The position numbers and the translations under genes are program-made. A stretch of DNA of 64,000 nt from NCBI GenBank assembly GCA_030490835.1, contig CM059973.1:56300008-56364007 (forward strand), in the 5' to 3' direction. The notes under the pieces are model-generated. The model did not search any database, had not been told where the DNA came from, and was given only the letters and a program-made list of their open reading frames with translations. Of the stretch, positions 21,812 through 33,496 are shown piece after piece. The first letter of the stretch is position 1; the number at the start of each line of letters is the position of its first letter. This DNA is from Annona cherimola (Eukaryota; Streptophyta; Magnoliopsida; Magnoliales; Annonaceae).

Positions 21812-22698
21812 TTTGAAATTCGGCCTCGGGTTGAGTTTCGGGTTAACATTCTCCTATTAATATGTCTTTGTTACTCATCCTATATACAATTTTTTTATCA
21901 CAAACCTATTGTATAAAAAGTTTAAAAAATAATTTATTATACGAAAGCAAGAAAAATTAAAATATCACTTAAGAGTAGAAAGAAAGAAACCTGTTTTGAG
22001 TCTTCTCTTTACATCAAGTAGAATAATAGTTGTATTTTGGAAAACATAGAAGTACATCCGTTTTCCATTCTGCAATTTAACACCAATATGACAACTATAT
22101 ACATCATTATTACCATCTAATTGTAAGATAAACCTTATCACATCAATTATAATAAAATAAAATCATTCAAAAACAACAAAATATCAAGTTGAATAAGATT
22201 ATATTAATTCAAGTATCAAACTCTAAATCACAACATCCAAGTTAACTCCAATTGGACAATACAAGTTTTAAGTTTAAATAACCAAATTATAACAAACAGC
22301 ACAACACAATAGAAATAAACATGTTAATCTTCGACTATTATGTTCATTGCCCTTGTCTTGCATTATTACCATACGTCAAGCCAAATTCTTCTTTCCTAAA
22401 AGAAAAGGCAAAAATTCAATATTATACTGTATAATTGAACTTAGAGAGTATATATATGTATATATTTTTTCAAATTGTCCATGTGAATTTTAATAATTTT
22501 ACTCATTTCAAAGAAATAACAAACTAATTCAAAAATCAAAATATTAACTAATGGATATCAAGTTATCAACAACTATTATAAACACAAACAAATTAAATAA
22601 TTTTTTCAAATTGCACAAATATTTGAAATGCAAGCATTCAAGCTATAGTAATACTTATTAAAAAAAATGCAAAACAAGCGTAGATTTTTTAACACTAA

Positions 22699-22989
22699 GG
22701 GTATGTTTGGTTTGAGGTAAAACTTTTGATGAAAAGTTTTGAGGGTAGAAGTTGTCAAATTGATAGAAAATGATGTGATATAATAGGAGTAATGATGAGG
22801 AGTAACGAGAATAAAGTTAAAATAGATAGGTTAGTTGTATGGGTAGTTGTGTAGAAATGATTGAAAAGTAGGGTAGTTTGTATAGAAAAATGTAAAAAAA
22901 TAATTTAAAAATAGAGTAGTTATGGAGAGTGAAAAGTTTTGGGTTGAAAAGTTTTAGTTGACATATTTTAGCCCCAAACAAACACACCC
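22699..22989. mobile_element. Tourist-like MITE 1 (291 bp), TSD TAA
   Basis: It starts GGGTATGTTTGGTTTG and ends CCAAACAAACACACCC, giving inverted ends GGGTRTGTTTG, flanked by TAA at 22696-22698 and 22990-22992. A TAA/TTA target and GGGTGTGTTTGG-like ends are typical of PIF/Harbinger-derived Tourist MITEs. A diverged second copy is at 60308-60562. It is nested inside hAT element 1. Confidence 0.85.
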
Positions 22990-23561
22990 TAAAGCACATG
23001 TTTCTGAATTACTATTTACATAGTTTGAAATATTAATGATTCTGGTGCTGAATAAAAATAGATATTTCTAAATTACCATTTACATAGTTTCTATTTACTT
23101 TAATTCTAACAATTAATTTTTAGATAATTAATGTTATTTTCATTTGTTTATTTCTAAAAATGCATTCTACCTATATTAATCACATTATATAATTATGCAA
23201 AAAATTGTGTTTAGTATAGTAATACTGACCGAGGTTAGATGAATAAAGATCGTCTATATTAGAAATTAAAATTTATATTAAGAACAAGGAATGTTAGTTC
23301 TTTACATGTCGCAAAATAAGAAATTATTTTGGAAATTGAAAACAATTTTGAGAACAGAAAAATTCCTCCCATCCTCGTGATTGCGTGGTTCGAGTTTGAT
23401 TCCCAAAGGGACCGGTGATCCATAAACGTGAATTAATTAATACCATTGCTAGGTGGACAACCAAGCACCATTCAAATCCAAAAAAGGAGACGAATACAAC
23501 GTTCAAAGTCATGCAAAGAAAGGTAGCTATAGGTGTTTATAGATGAAGAATCCCGCCCCTA

Positions 23562-23906
23562 TTGCTCTTGCTCTGCCGAAACAGGACTTCTTCAGCCCCT
23601 CAGATGCTACAATCATCTGTCTCGGGAGATCTCGTAGTTTCAGATATCGTCTTTGTCCTCTGGGAATTCTGCTCTAAGCTGATTCGTCTTAGCAACTGGC
23701 TAATGGCGATAGCCATAAGTAAAAGCCTCCGGGAGAGGAGAGAAAATCTTTCAAGAGAGAGGGACGAGCTGGACCGGAAATGGCGCCTCGAATGGAAACA
23801 GGAAAGCTGGAAATCGAAAATCGAATGGGAAATGCAGCGAGCCAGTGACACAGTCGTCAGACTGTCAAAGATGGGACGGCAGCGGGCAGGTGGCTCAGAC
23901 GTATAA
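23562..23906 (+). CDS. 114-codon open frame in a GC-rich block of hAT 1; possible captured gene fragment
   Basis: The frame encodes 114 residues. The first half is neutral with hydrophobic stretches. The second half (about residues 53-105) is strongly charged and helical in character, with RERRENLSRERDELDRKWR and then WKQESW, which suggests a coiled coil. An overlapping + frame begins at 23542. The block 23530-23905 is visibly richer in G+C than the AT-rich element around it, as expected for host exonic sequence picked up by a DNA transposon. I do not recognise the protein, no promoter is evident, and the frame could be chance. Its position, fully inside the hAT ends, supports capture rather than an independent gene. 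Confidence 0.3.
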   Translation: MLLLCRNRTSSAPQMLQSSVSGDLVVSDIVFVLWEFCSKLIRLSNWLMAIAISKSLRERRENLSRERDELDRKWRLEWKQESWKSKIEWEMQRASDTVVRLSKMGRQRAGGSDV

Positions 23907-25129
23907 TAATAGAATATTAATATTTTTCAAATATAGGTTCGGGTTCGGGTTTATAGGGTTCGGGTTCACCTGAACCCGAAACCGAAAGTAGTTTGAATTC
24001 GGTCCGGTTCGGGTTGAGAAATCGGGCTCGGGTTCATAATTGCAGAGTTTCAACACTGTTCCCACCCCGGGTTCGGCGGGCCGGGTTCGGGCTGAACCCG
24101 GCCCAAGTTGCACCCCTAGGTGGAATTTCTGATGGCGGACAGCTTGTTCTCATGGACGGCTCAGATTTGATTAGACGACTTGGTATTAATTCTGGAAATT
24201 CTTTGGACGGTGCAGATTTTTTCTGGATTGGCTAGATGGATGGGCGGTGATGGCTGTTGATTTGTGCAACAAATCATGGCCATTAATTAAAAGGGCTGAA
24301 ACGGACGGTTGGGATTTGATTTTCTGCCACTGAAATTCTGGTGGGCCACACATGAAATTCTGTTGGAATTTCTGGACGAATTAATCTGGTGGACAGCTTG
24401 AGTGCTTTCTGAAAAATGGACGGTGATGATAAGAGCGGTGGAGGCATTTGGACAACATGATGAGTGGACGGCTGAGATTTTTGTTGATGCATTGGACGGT
24501 GCAAATCACTTGGGCAGTGCTGATTGGTCATCGGACGGCTAGAATTTCACATATGCTAATCATGTGATTTAAGTGGCGAGCCCCATGGCTGGAATTGGCT
24601 GTTGAATTTGTGCATGAAGTGTAGACTTAATGGACGGTCTTGATGGAATTAATGACTAGATGAGTGGCTGTCTTGAATGGCTTGGATTAGCTGCTAATTA
24701 AATGGGACGGTCGGTGAATTAAATTGGACAACTGGATTTAACAAAATCTGGACAAATCGGCGGTTATAAGGCTGGACAATTTGATGGCGTGGACCAAAAA
24801 TTTGGACGGTGCATATTTATGTGGGGCCACTTGCTGAAATTTGTTATTCCTGCCAAAAATATATATATTTTAAGTCATTAATTGCTCAAATTAATAAATG
24901 GATTTCCAATAAAAAATTATTCAAACTCATTTAAATTTTATGGCAACAAATAAAATTATAATTTCAAGCAAAAAGATTACGAAAATTGTTTTAATTGCTT
25001 GAAATTGATATTTAATACCCAAATGTTACAAAAACATGTTTTAAAGCAAATTTCACATTAAACTCAGTTAAATACCCACCGAATTAGTATAAAATTCCCA
25101 CAAAATATATTATTAATTTCCAATTATCA

Positions 25130-27088
25130 AATACCCTCACACTTAAACTTTCGCTTGTCCTCAAGGAAATACAAAAAAATTCAAGAATAGATTGCAAATT
25201 TTCAAAACTTTGAACAAAAAGTGAAAATAAATGTTTAGCCAATCATCAAAAACTAATGAGAGTATTAAACTAAAATTTTTGAAACATGACACTCTTTGAA
25301 AATCTCAGTCAACAATCTCTTCTCACATGACTAATAATTTACACTCTGTCACCTGTTTTGCTTTCAATCATTAAGAGTTCAAAAACTCCCGCAATAAACT
25401 CTCGATTATCAGATATCTTCCCCATTTATCTAGCTATTCCATACACACATTCAACAATTCAAGTAATTGTAGTAATGCAAAAAATATTAGTCAAATTACC
25501 TCATATACATCTCATCAAATTTTTACATTTAAATTTCCTCTACCAACTCAATTAGCTAATTCATAGGATTATAAGGACTTAGTAGGACAATGGTTAGGTT
25601 TGGCACAATAAATAAAATTTCAAAAATTGAACCGTCTCCACGTGACTTGAGCCTCATTTTACAACAGGAAATAATGCTACCCTCACACTTAGTGCTTTCA
25701 TTCTCTTTCAAGCATGTTCTTACCATTGGTTTAGCTTTTTTTTTTTACCAAGTTCAGCAATAATTTCCCTCACCATATTTCAGGGTGTCTAGGAAGTCAT
25801 TTTCATTATTTGCACACTCAAGAGATTGAACCTTATTCCTGTTTCACTTTTCAGCTTAGAATTCAATTTCAAAGTTGGTTCAACTAAGTGGGAATTGAGC
25901 TTTAGAAAAAATTTAAGTCAAGGCTCAACGAGGGTCAACCACTCTTATACTTTCAAAGATAGGCTCATCAGGAAAAAAATGCCTTAATCATGTTCATGAA
26001 TTGGTTAAATAGAGTTTTGGCTTTGGAAATTTCTTCAACCAGAATAAAATTTTTCATATATATGGGAAAAATACCTTCTTAAATGATAATTGTGTGTATT
26101 ATAAAATTTTTTTAATAAATTAGAGAGGATTATTCTGATTTGGAAAGAAAACAAAATTGGTTCCTTGGTATATCAGTTTCATCAAGTGATATAGGACAAA
26201 AATTCAAGAAATTTCAACAAGTACATGCTCAAAAACAAATTTAACATCTCATTAAGGTTCAACTTTTCCTAACTCAAAGATTTTGAAATTCTAAGTATGG
26301 TTTGCTTACAAGAAATACAAGAGTTCAAAGTGGAGTCTAATATCACATTTTATACAAGAATTACCCAAAAATTTAAAAAAAAAATTCAAAATGTGACAAA
26401 AATTATAATCATGACAAAAATATAATTATCGGGATAGTGAAAGAAATATTTAGAGTAAATTAATGCAACGCATTCACCCCCACACTTGAAATTGACATTG
26501 TCCTCAATAAAAATCATGCCATCAAAATAAAGGGAGTAATTGTAATAATGTGAGATGTTAACTTCCCTGTTTTAGCGAGTTGAACCGAATTTTCATCCAT
26601 GGTGCTTCCTTCCAAGTAAGCTCTGAAAAATAACCAATAAAGCTCTAAATTAAAAAAGTATCAAAATTTTAAAATAAAAGAAACTAATAGAAAAACTAAA
26701 ACTAAAACTTCCCTGAAAAAAGTAAAAGTTCGGGTTGCCTCCTGAGAAGCACTTGGTTTAAAGTCGTCAGCCCGACTACAGTTTGATCATCTGATCTTAA
26801 CCAACTCCAACTTTTGCATTTTCGTGATTCTTTTTCTTGCCTTCAGATTCTCTCGCATTCGTCGTTCTTTGAATTGGCCTCCATATTTGCTTGAGAACTT
26901 TTCCTGCCAATGAACCACTGCAATTAGTTTTAAAAGAACGATAAGACGGAGAAGGAATAGTTACCAGTTTGTTACCTTTTCTCTTTTGTTCATCAGATTT
27001 TTGTTGTTTTGATCTCCCACTTTCAAATGTTGCTACAGATTTAGCAACTTATTGATTCAAGTCTTCCGCAGCTTCTCCTTCTCTTTTC
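25130..27088 (-). mobile_element. Athila element 1, internal region next to the 3' LTR
   Basis: It begins with the polypurine tract (coding strand GTGTGAGGGTATT against the LTR at 25129). The rest is homologous to 40912-41713 plus 49089-50010 of element 2: shared CCTCACACTTAAAC, TTCAAGCATGTTCTTACC, CACACTTGAAATTG...TTGTCCTCAA and GTTGCCTCCTGAGAAGC words. This is the untranslated stretch between integrase and the 3' LTR. The last 300 bp (26780-27088) have no counterpart in element 2, which has a small deletion there. No envelope-like frame is visible. The region stops abruptly where a truncated copia LTR begins. Confidence 0.75.
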
Positions 27089-27559
27089 TTCTCTGAGCCA
27101 AATCTGCGTCTACACAACAGTAACGTGTAGAAACTTTCTTTTGTTATTTCTTGTTGTATTGAACTTGATTTAGTTTGGGTAACTAAGATCAAGTGTAAGC
27201 AAAGTAGTGTGTGATTGGAGTAGAACTCGTCACCTACTTGTGCTGTGGTTGTATATGCCCCCTAGAGCTAGAATCTAGAAAAGAGTGGAGACTCTAGTTG
27301 TATTCGCGGAATACATAGTGGAACCCAAGTCACACGGGGTGTGAGCTTGGAAGAGTGGAGTAGGGAGGTTGCCCGAACTACTATAAAATCTTGTGTGTTG
27401 ATGTTTATTTCTGCTCTCGACACTATATTGTTTTCCATTCTGTTTCTTCATAAAGGGGACTAGATTAATCCGGGGTAAAGTTTCTGTTTAAGTTGAAAAT
27501 TTTAATTACCCAATTCACCCCTCCCCTCTTGGGTAATTGTCATTAACTCGGGACCAACA
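27089..27559 (+). mobile_element. 5' LTR remnant of the copia element
   Basis: Homology to the 3' LTR begins near TTCTCTG at 27089 (3' LTR position about 34005) and runs to GGGACCAACA at 27559. Substitutions seen are a C/T near 27107, an A/G near 27221, and a C/T near 27510, plus one at the junction. The missing left part removes the U3 region and promoter, so this LTR can no longer start transcription. Confidence 0.9.
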
Positions 27560-27561
27560 AG

Positions 27562-27573
27562 TGGTATCAGAGC
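27562..27573 (+). promoter_or_regulatory. tRNA-Met primer binding site
   Basis: TGGTATCAGAGC, a perfect match to the consensus site complementary to plant initiator tRNA-Met, lies 2 bp after the 5' LTR. Confidence 0.95.
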
Positions 27574-27607
27574 AGGTCTTTGAGTTATACCAAAGAGATC
27601 TTTTGAT

Positions 27608-29422
27608 ATGGCATCCCAATCGACTTCCGTTCCCGCATTTGCCGAAGGCCAATCTTTTACTAGGCCACCATTGTTTGATGGGAATAATTTCGGCTATTAG
27701 AAGCTTCATATGAAACAACTCATCATGGCTACAGATATAGACTCTTGGATTGCAATCCAAGATGGTGTGATTTTTCCTATTGATGAAAGAGCTTCCAAGT
27801 GGACCGATGAGGAAGTGAAAACTGTTAAGAGCAATGCTAAGGCTATGAATTCTTTATTTTGTGCTCTTACGGCTTCCGAATATGATAGAGTATCCTCTTG
27901 TTTAACCGCAAAAGAAATATGGGATACTTTAACATCTATATATGAAGGAACTTCTCAAGTCCAAGGGACAAGGAGAAATATTTTGATTGGAGAGTTGAAA
28001 AGCTTTAGAATGCTAGATACAGAAAATATTTCTGAAATGTTTGTTAGATTCTCTAAAATTAATAATGCTTTGAAAGGTCTTGGAAAAGCAATTTCTGAAT
28101 CGGAGCAGGTCATGAAGATTCTAAGGGCGCTACCCGAATCATGGACTCCGAAAATTACTGCAATAGAAGAAGCAAAGGACTTGAACACATTGAAGCTAGA
28201 AGACCTTATTAGCTCACTAATGTCACATGAGCTAATCAAGAAAAGAAATGAAGATCACCACAAAGGAAAAAGAGCAATTGTACTAAAAGTCACCCATAAC
28301 TCGGATGAATCCACCTCATCATCTCACAATGACGATGAAGACATTACTCTACTCACACGCAGATTTCGAAAGTTTGTGAGGAATGAAAAGAACTTCAAAG
28401 ACTTCAAAGAGAGATCACGAAAAGAGAAGAAGAAGAAGGCTACAAAATGCTATAGATGCGGCGGTATGGGACATATGCAAGCTTAATATCCTACACCCGA
28501 AGAGAAATCAAAGGATCAACAAGAAAGGAGGGAAAGACATGAAAGCAGAAAATTCCAAAGGCCAAAGGGAAGAGGAATGTACGTGAACGAAGAAACTTCA
28601 TCATCAAGTAGCTCCTCAACCGACGATTTTGAAGCGGCAAATTGTGCAAGAATATACTGTATGGCACGGATTGAGCAAGAAGAAAATCTGTTATGTTTGA
28701 ACACAACGGAAGTTTTGGAAGAACAAACTACTTCAACAAAGTGTACAAGTAATGAAGAGGTAACTTCCAAACTTTGTCATTCTCAATCTACGTATTCTTC
28801 TTTTCAAGAATGTCTCAAATGTGCTGAATTAGAAGAGTTACAACATGCATATGATTCATTATATGAGTAAATCAAAAAGCTAGGAAATAAGTTATCATTA
28901 AAGAGACAACAATGCAATTCCATTATTATTGTAAATGGAAAACTAGCTGAAAGTACATCAAAACTGAAAGATGAAAATGAATTGCTTTTGAAAGAAGTAG
29001 AGAAATTGAAAAAGGAGAACAAATCCTTAAATGAATCATTAGCTAAATTTTCTAATCCAGGAGAAAATGTAAAAATATTTCTGAACATGACCTCACAAAC
29101 AAATAAAAGAGGTCTTGGATACTCCACATTTGAGCAAAGAGAAAGTGGCAAATCGAATGTGCCAATACTTGAGAAAAATCAAACCAAAACTGCACCTATC
29201 TACAAGCCCAAAGGGAAACATACTACGTGGACTAGAAGGCCAATTGTTGAATCAATACATACTTGGAGGCCTACTCCTAGATTACCAATGGCTTGCAATT
29301 TTTGCAATAAGATAGGTCATAAAGTCTATAAATGTAATTTTAAGAAACTATATGACCATGGTACAAAATTAGTTTGGGTTCCAAGAAACACAAGATTTGG
29401 GCTTTCAAAGATAGAACAATAA
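27608..29422 (+). pseudogene. gag: Copia gag (capsid and nucleocapsid), interrupted by stops
   Basis: The ATG at 27608 begins a frame with the copia gag (UBN2-type) pattern: a FDGNNFGY box, then WDTLTSIYEG, LKSFRMLDTENISEMF and AIEEAKDLNTLKLEDLISSL. It is broken by TAG at 27698-27700, where the family normally has Trp. The 258-codon open stretch up to 28486 ends inside the first zinc knuckle: CYRCGGMGH is present, but the final Cys is lost and a stop lies just before it. The same frame continues with another stop at 28868-28870, then a Lys/Glu-rich coiled-coil segment (about 28910-29040). It ends with an intact CCHC knuckle CNFCNKIGHKVYKC (29294-29335) and a stop at 29422. Confidence 0.9.
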
Positions 29423-29486
29423 AAATTAAATCAGTTTACTAGCCCAAATGGACCCATAAAATGGGTACCAAAGAGATAAGATTTAT

Positions 29487-29785
29487 TTGTTCATTTTTCA
29501 GATATGTTTAAACGCAAAGGCAAGCAACGTTTGGTTCATGGATAGTGGTTGCTCAAGGCATATGACCGGTGAAAGAAGTTTATTTCATAAACTCAAGCCT
29601 TGCAACGATGGAACTGTTGCTTTTGGAAATAATAAGAAAGGTAAAATCAAAGGTAAAGGAAACATTTATAGTATTTCAAATGCATGTATGGAAGATGTAT
29701 TATTTGTTGAAGGACTCAAGCACAATTTAATGAGTATTAGCCAATTATGTGACAAAGGATACAAGGTTGTATTTGAATCATCTAT
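29487..29785 (+). pseudogene. pol: Copia pol: aspartic protease
   Basis: The frame differs from gag, with a frame change near 29480. The active-site box is DSGCSRHMTG, its Asp codon at 29541-29543, followed by VAFGNNKKGKIKGKG and the [21 protein letters not shown] block that leads to integrase. This protease would cut the gag-pol polyprotein into mature proteins. The frame is lost again by a one-base shift near 29785, so the stop at 29865 truncates it. Confidence 0.9.
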
Positions 29786-30769
29786 ATGTATGTATTTGAT
29801 GGAGAACATATCATGTTTAGCAGAAAGAGATATGAAAATGTATATTTGGTTTCACTGGATGAACTAGATGGTCAATGTCTAATGGCCATTGAAAATGATC
29901 CATGGGTTTGGCATAAGAGGCTTGGGCATATAAACATGACAAATATAAAGACCCTATGGAAGAAGAGTTTGGTAGAAGGATTGCCTAAATTGAAATATGA
30001 CAAAGATAAAATTTGCAAGGCATGTCAATTGTGAAAACAACCTAAAATGCCTTTCTCTACCAAAAAGGAGATTTCCACCACTAGGCCACTTGAATTGCTA
30101 CACATGGATCTATATGGGCCATCCGACATTTTAACCATTGGTGGAAAGAAATATGTGTTTGTAATAGTTGATGATTTTTCAAGATTCACATGGGTAATTC
30201 TCCTAGCTAGCAAAGATGAAGCCTTTTCTATGTTTGCAACTTTTGTAAACGTGGTGCAAAATGAAAAACAATGTACTATTATGACCATTAGAAGTGATCA
30301 TGGTGGTGAGTTTGAAAATAAACGATTCATAGAATTATGCAATGAAAAAGGAATTCATCACACATTTTCTGCACCAAGAACTCCACAACAAAATGGAGTG
30401 ATTGAAAGGAAAAACAGAACTATACAAGAGATAGCTAGAACAATGCTAAATGAGAGTAAATTATCCAAGAAATTTTGGGGTGAAGCTGTAAGTACAGCTT
30501 GTCATGTGTTGAACCGAGTTACCATTAGAGCAATCTTAAAAAAGACCCCATATGAGCTATGGAAAGGTAGAAAACCAAATATTTCATATTTTCATGCCTT
30601 TGGTTGCACATGTTATGTTTTGAACAATGGAAAAACCAACTTGGGAAAACTAGATGCTAAGAGTGATGAGGCAATACTTCTTGGTTACTCATCAAATAGC
30701 AAAGCATATAGAGTTTTCAATAAAAGAAACCAAGTTGTAGAAGAGTCAATATATGTTGTTTTTGATTAA
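29786..30769 (+). pseudogene. pol: Copia pol: GAG-pre-integrase and integrase
   Basis: It contains the zinc-binding pre-integrase motif (WHKRLGHINM...CKACQ), then a TGA at 30032-30034, then the catalytic core. The DDE triad is complete: HMDLYGPS (Asp at 30107), RSDHGGEF (Asp at 30296) and NGVIERKNRT (Glu at 30404). The last two are 36 codons apart, the canonical DD35E spacing. Integrase would insert the cDNA and make the 5-bp duplication. The frame ends at a stop, 30767-30769, in a position where the sequence reads on in frame with recognisable pol, so this is a point mutation, not the gene end. Confidence 0.92.
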
Positions 30770-31957
30770 TGTAACCCATGCTCCAAAAGAAAAGATGATT
30801 TAAGTGATGCAGATGATGTCATAAGCAATCTTGAAAAACTGCATTTGGAGAAGCAAGAAGAATCCATGGAGGAAAGGGTAAGTGAAGGTAATAATTCCTA
30901 TAAACCTCTAACTAATTTAAAGTTCAAACATGCCCATCCAATTGAGCAAGTTATAGGGAATGTTTATGAAGGTGTAAAGACTAGAAGGTCAAAACAAAAT
31001 GTTTGTGGACAATAGGCCTTTGTATCCAAAATTGAACCATCTACTATTGATCAAGCTCTTGATGATGAAAACTGGATCATAGCAATGCAAGAAGAGCTAA
31101 ATCAATTTGAAAGAAATCAAGTTTGGCATCTTGTTCCAAGACCAAAAGATTGTACTGTCATTGGCACAAAAGGGGTCTTTAGGAAAAAATTAGATGAAAG
31201 TGGACTTGTACTGAGAAACAAAGCTAGACTTGTGGCAAAGGGATACTCACAAGAAGAAGAAATAGATTTTGAAGAATCATATGCCCCGGTTGCTAGATTA
31301 GAAGTTATTCGTATCTTACTAGCTTTTGCATCTCACATGAACTTTAAATTGTTTCAAATGGATGTTAAAAGTGCATTTTTGAATGAATATATAAATGAAG
31401 AGGTGTATGTTGAACAACCACCTGGATTTGAGGAGAAAGATCAATCTAAATTTGTATACAAATTAATCAAAGCATTATATGGATTAAAACAAGCTCCAAG
31501 AGCTTGGTATGAGAGATTAAGCAAATTTTTGATTGATCATGACTTTCAAAAGGAAAAGGTAGACACCACTTTGTTTATCAAATATAAAGAAAAAGATATC
31601 TTGATTATTCAAATTTATGTTGATGATATTATTTTTTGTGCTACTAATGAGATTCTTTGTCAAGAATTTTCTGAGCTTATGCAGAAAGAATTTTAGATGA
31701 GTATGATGGGGGAGCTGAATTTCTTCCTTGGACTACAAATCAAGCAACTAAATGAAAGAATTTTCATCAACCAGTCCAAGTATATCAAAGAAATGTTGAA
31801 GAATTTTGGCATGGAAAACAGCAAAGGGGCAAACACGCCTATGAGCTCAACAATTAAAATTGACAAAGATGAGAAAGGAAAAATAATTGATTTAAAATTA
31901 TATAGATGCATGATAGGTTCTTTATTATATTTGACTGCTTCTAGGCCTGATATATAG
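30770..31957 (+). pseudogene. pol: Copia pol: linker and reverse transcriptase
   Basis: After a linker with a stop at 31013-31015, the RVT_2 reverse transcriptase follows: [71 protein letters not shown]. The catalytic YVDD box is intact at 31616-31627. Stops at 31694-31696 and 31955-31957 break the C-terminal part (MSMMGELNFFLGLQ, MIGSLLYLTASRPD). The residues around the stops are those usual for the family, consistent with single-base nonsense changes. Confidence 0.93.
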
Positions 31958-32560
31958 TTTAGTGTATGTATGTGCTCTAGATTTCAATCATATCCAAAAG
32001 AATCACACTTGGTAGCTGTAAAAAGAATTTTCAGATATTTAGTAGACACTACCAACATAGGACTTTGGTATCTAAAGGGCTTTAATTTTGATCTAATCGG
32101 CTACTTGGATGCGGATTTTGCCGGTTACAAAGTAGATAGAAAAAGCACTAGTGGAACATGTCAGTTTCTTGGGAACATGTTGGTTTCATGGTTTTCAAGA
32201 AAATAAACTAGTGTTGCTCTATCTACGGCGGAAGCCGAATATATTATCGCCGGGAGCTGTTGTGCCCAATTACTTTGGATAAAATAACAACTTAGGGACT
32301 ATGACATGGATTTTAAAGATATACCTATTAAATGTGATAATACAAGTGCCATATGTTTAACTAAAAATCCAGTATTGCATTCTAGAACCAAACATATAGA
32401 CCTTAGACATCATTTTATTAGAGAACATGTAGAAAATCATGATATATGTTTGGAATATGTAAGAACAGAGGATCAAATTGTAGATATATTCACCAAACCT
32501 CTTGCAAAAGAATCATTTTATAAAATTAGAAATGATATGGGAATGCTTGAATTAACTTAG
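31958..32560 (+). pseudogene. pol: Copia pol: RNase H
   Basis: It continues in frame: RFQSYPKESHLVAVKRIFRY, GYLDADFAG (catalytic Asp region), RKSTSGTCQFLGN, STAEAEY (catalytic Glu), CDNTSAI (Asp) and HSRTKHIDLRHHF, ending near FTKPL...ELT with the natural stop at 32558-32560. Stops at 32204-32206 and 32285-32287 interrupt it. This domain would remove RNA from the RNA-DNA hybrid in reverse transcription. Confidence 0.92.
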
Positions 32561-32572
32561 CAAAGCACAAAC

Positions 32573-32833
32573 TGAGGGGGAGCAACCCCACCATTCTCAA
32601 AAAGTCTTACCCACTCTATCTCAATTTTTTGATACATTGACAAAAAGGGGGAGAAGAGATCGGGATTTGAGTCTAAATTTTTATGACTGGTTTTAAGTTT
32701 TTGTTTGAATGTTTTTAACTTGATTGTTTGCATGAGTATGATAAAAACTTCAAAATACAAAATTGACATGTTTTTAAGACATTGAAAGGTATACACTCAA
32801 ATCAGTTTTGTCAAACATCAAAAAGGGGGAGAT
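32573..32833 (+). promoter_or_regulatory. Repeated polypurine tracts before the 3' LTR
   Basis: Three purine tracts with GGGGGAG lie between pol and the LTR: near 32575 (CTGAGGGGGAGC), 32641-32657 (CAAAAAGGGGGAGAAGAG), and 32820-32832 (AAAAAGGGGGAGA) directly against the LTR start TGTTGG at 32834. The last is the functional plus-strand primer site by position. Multiple copies are a known Sirevirus hallmark. Confidence 0.8.
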
Positions 32834-33007
32834 TGTTGGAAATATGTGGAAAATAAGTCAAGTCTATGTTTTGATGATTAACATATCAATTTGAGTAAAT
32901 TTTGGTTACTAACATGTTTGTGGAAATGACTTAAGGTTATAAATTTGAAGAATATGAAGCATGACAAGTCAAGTCGATTTCCAAGTCGACTCAGGCTTCG
33001 ACTTAGG

Positions 33008-33390
33008 TCGACTCAAGAAGCGACTTCAAGACGTCATTCCCTTCCAGAGTTGAAATCAAGAATGAGAGGTGCCGAAGTCGCATCCCAAGTCGACTCCGCT
33101 TGTGACTTGGGTGAAGTCGCAGACCAAGTCGACTCCAGCATCGACTTCGAAACGTCACTTCCTTCCAGAGTTGAAATTGAGAACGAGAACTGCCGAAGTC
33201 GCATCCCAAGTCGACTCCGCTTGCGACTTGAGGGAAGTCGCAGACCAAGTCGACTCCAGTCGTGACTTGGAGGCGTCATTTCTGTCTAGAGTTGAAATCG
33301 AGGAGCAGAGCTGCCGAAGTCGGAGATGAAGTCGACTCCGCATGCGACTTGGGTGAAGTCGCATACCAAGTCGACTCCAGTATCGACTTC
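33008..33390 (+). repeat. About 120-bp repeats in the copia U3 (GTCGACTCC words)
   Basis: Units start CCGAAGTCG at about 33073, 33193 and 33314 with a partial unit before them. Each has two CAAGTCGACTCC sites around a GCGACTTGGGTGAAGTC block and ends CCAGAGTTGAAAT. Two more diverged units are at about 33620-33770. The repeats have no stops in several frames, which explains the many overlapping short reading frames here; none is likely to be a gene. Confidence 0.85.
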
Positions 33391-33452
33391 AGTTGGACAA
33401 GGCAGAAACTTCAGAAGCCAAATCGGGGATTAGATCGATTTCAAGATTCAAT

Positions 33453-33496
33453 ACTCAAAGACTCAAGACTCAAGACTCAAGACTCAAGACTCAAGA
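33453..33496 (+). repeat. ACTCAAG microsatellite-like array
   Basis: The 7-bp unit ACTCAAG is repeated about six times in a row (first unit ACTCAAAG). It lies within the U3 of the copia 3' LTR. Confidence 0.9.

Larger units (their letters stand above)
21688..24118. mobile_element. Non-autonomous hAT element 1 (2431 bp), TSD GGTGGAAT
   Basis: The terminal inverted repeats are TAGGGGTGCAACTCGGGC and, reversed, TAGGGGTGCAACTTGGGC (one mismatch). They are flanked by identical 8-bp duplications GGTGGAAT at 21680-21687 and 24119-24126. The partner LTR keeps the empty site at about 36196 (GATCGGTGGAATTTC). An 8-bp TSD and TAGGGGTG ends are characteristic of hAT transposons. No transposase is visible. 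Inside are degenerate CCCTAA and GGGTTC repeats near both ends, a nested Tourist-like MITE, and a GC-richer block with a 114-codon frame. Mobilisation by a related hAT transposase in trans is inferred. Confidence 0.92.
20358..25129 (-). mobile_element. 3' LTR of Athila-like element 1, expanded by a hAT insertion
   Basis: This LTR matches 34831-37242 along its length except for a 2431-bp insertion plus an 8-bp duplication at 21688-24126. Without it the LTR is about 2.33 kb, similar to the other one. It contains many GGACGGT words, a minus-strand TATAAAAA box near 21310, and AAATTGCGTAAG blocks. It has no protein-coding potential. Confidence 0.9.

Noticed and set aside
23350..23420. Possible tRNA-like B box (GGTTCGAGTTTGATTCCC) in hAT element 1.
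   Set aside because: No A box at suitable distance upstream and no terminator; only a short resemblance.
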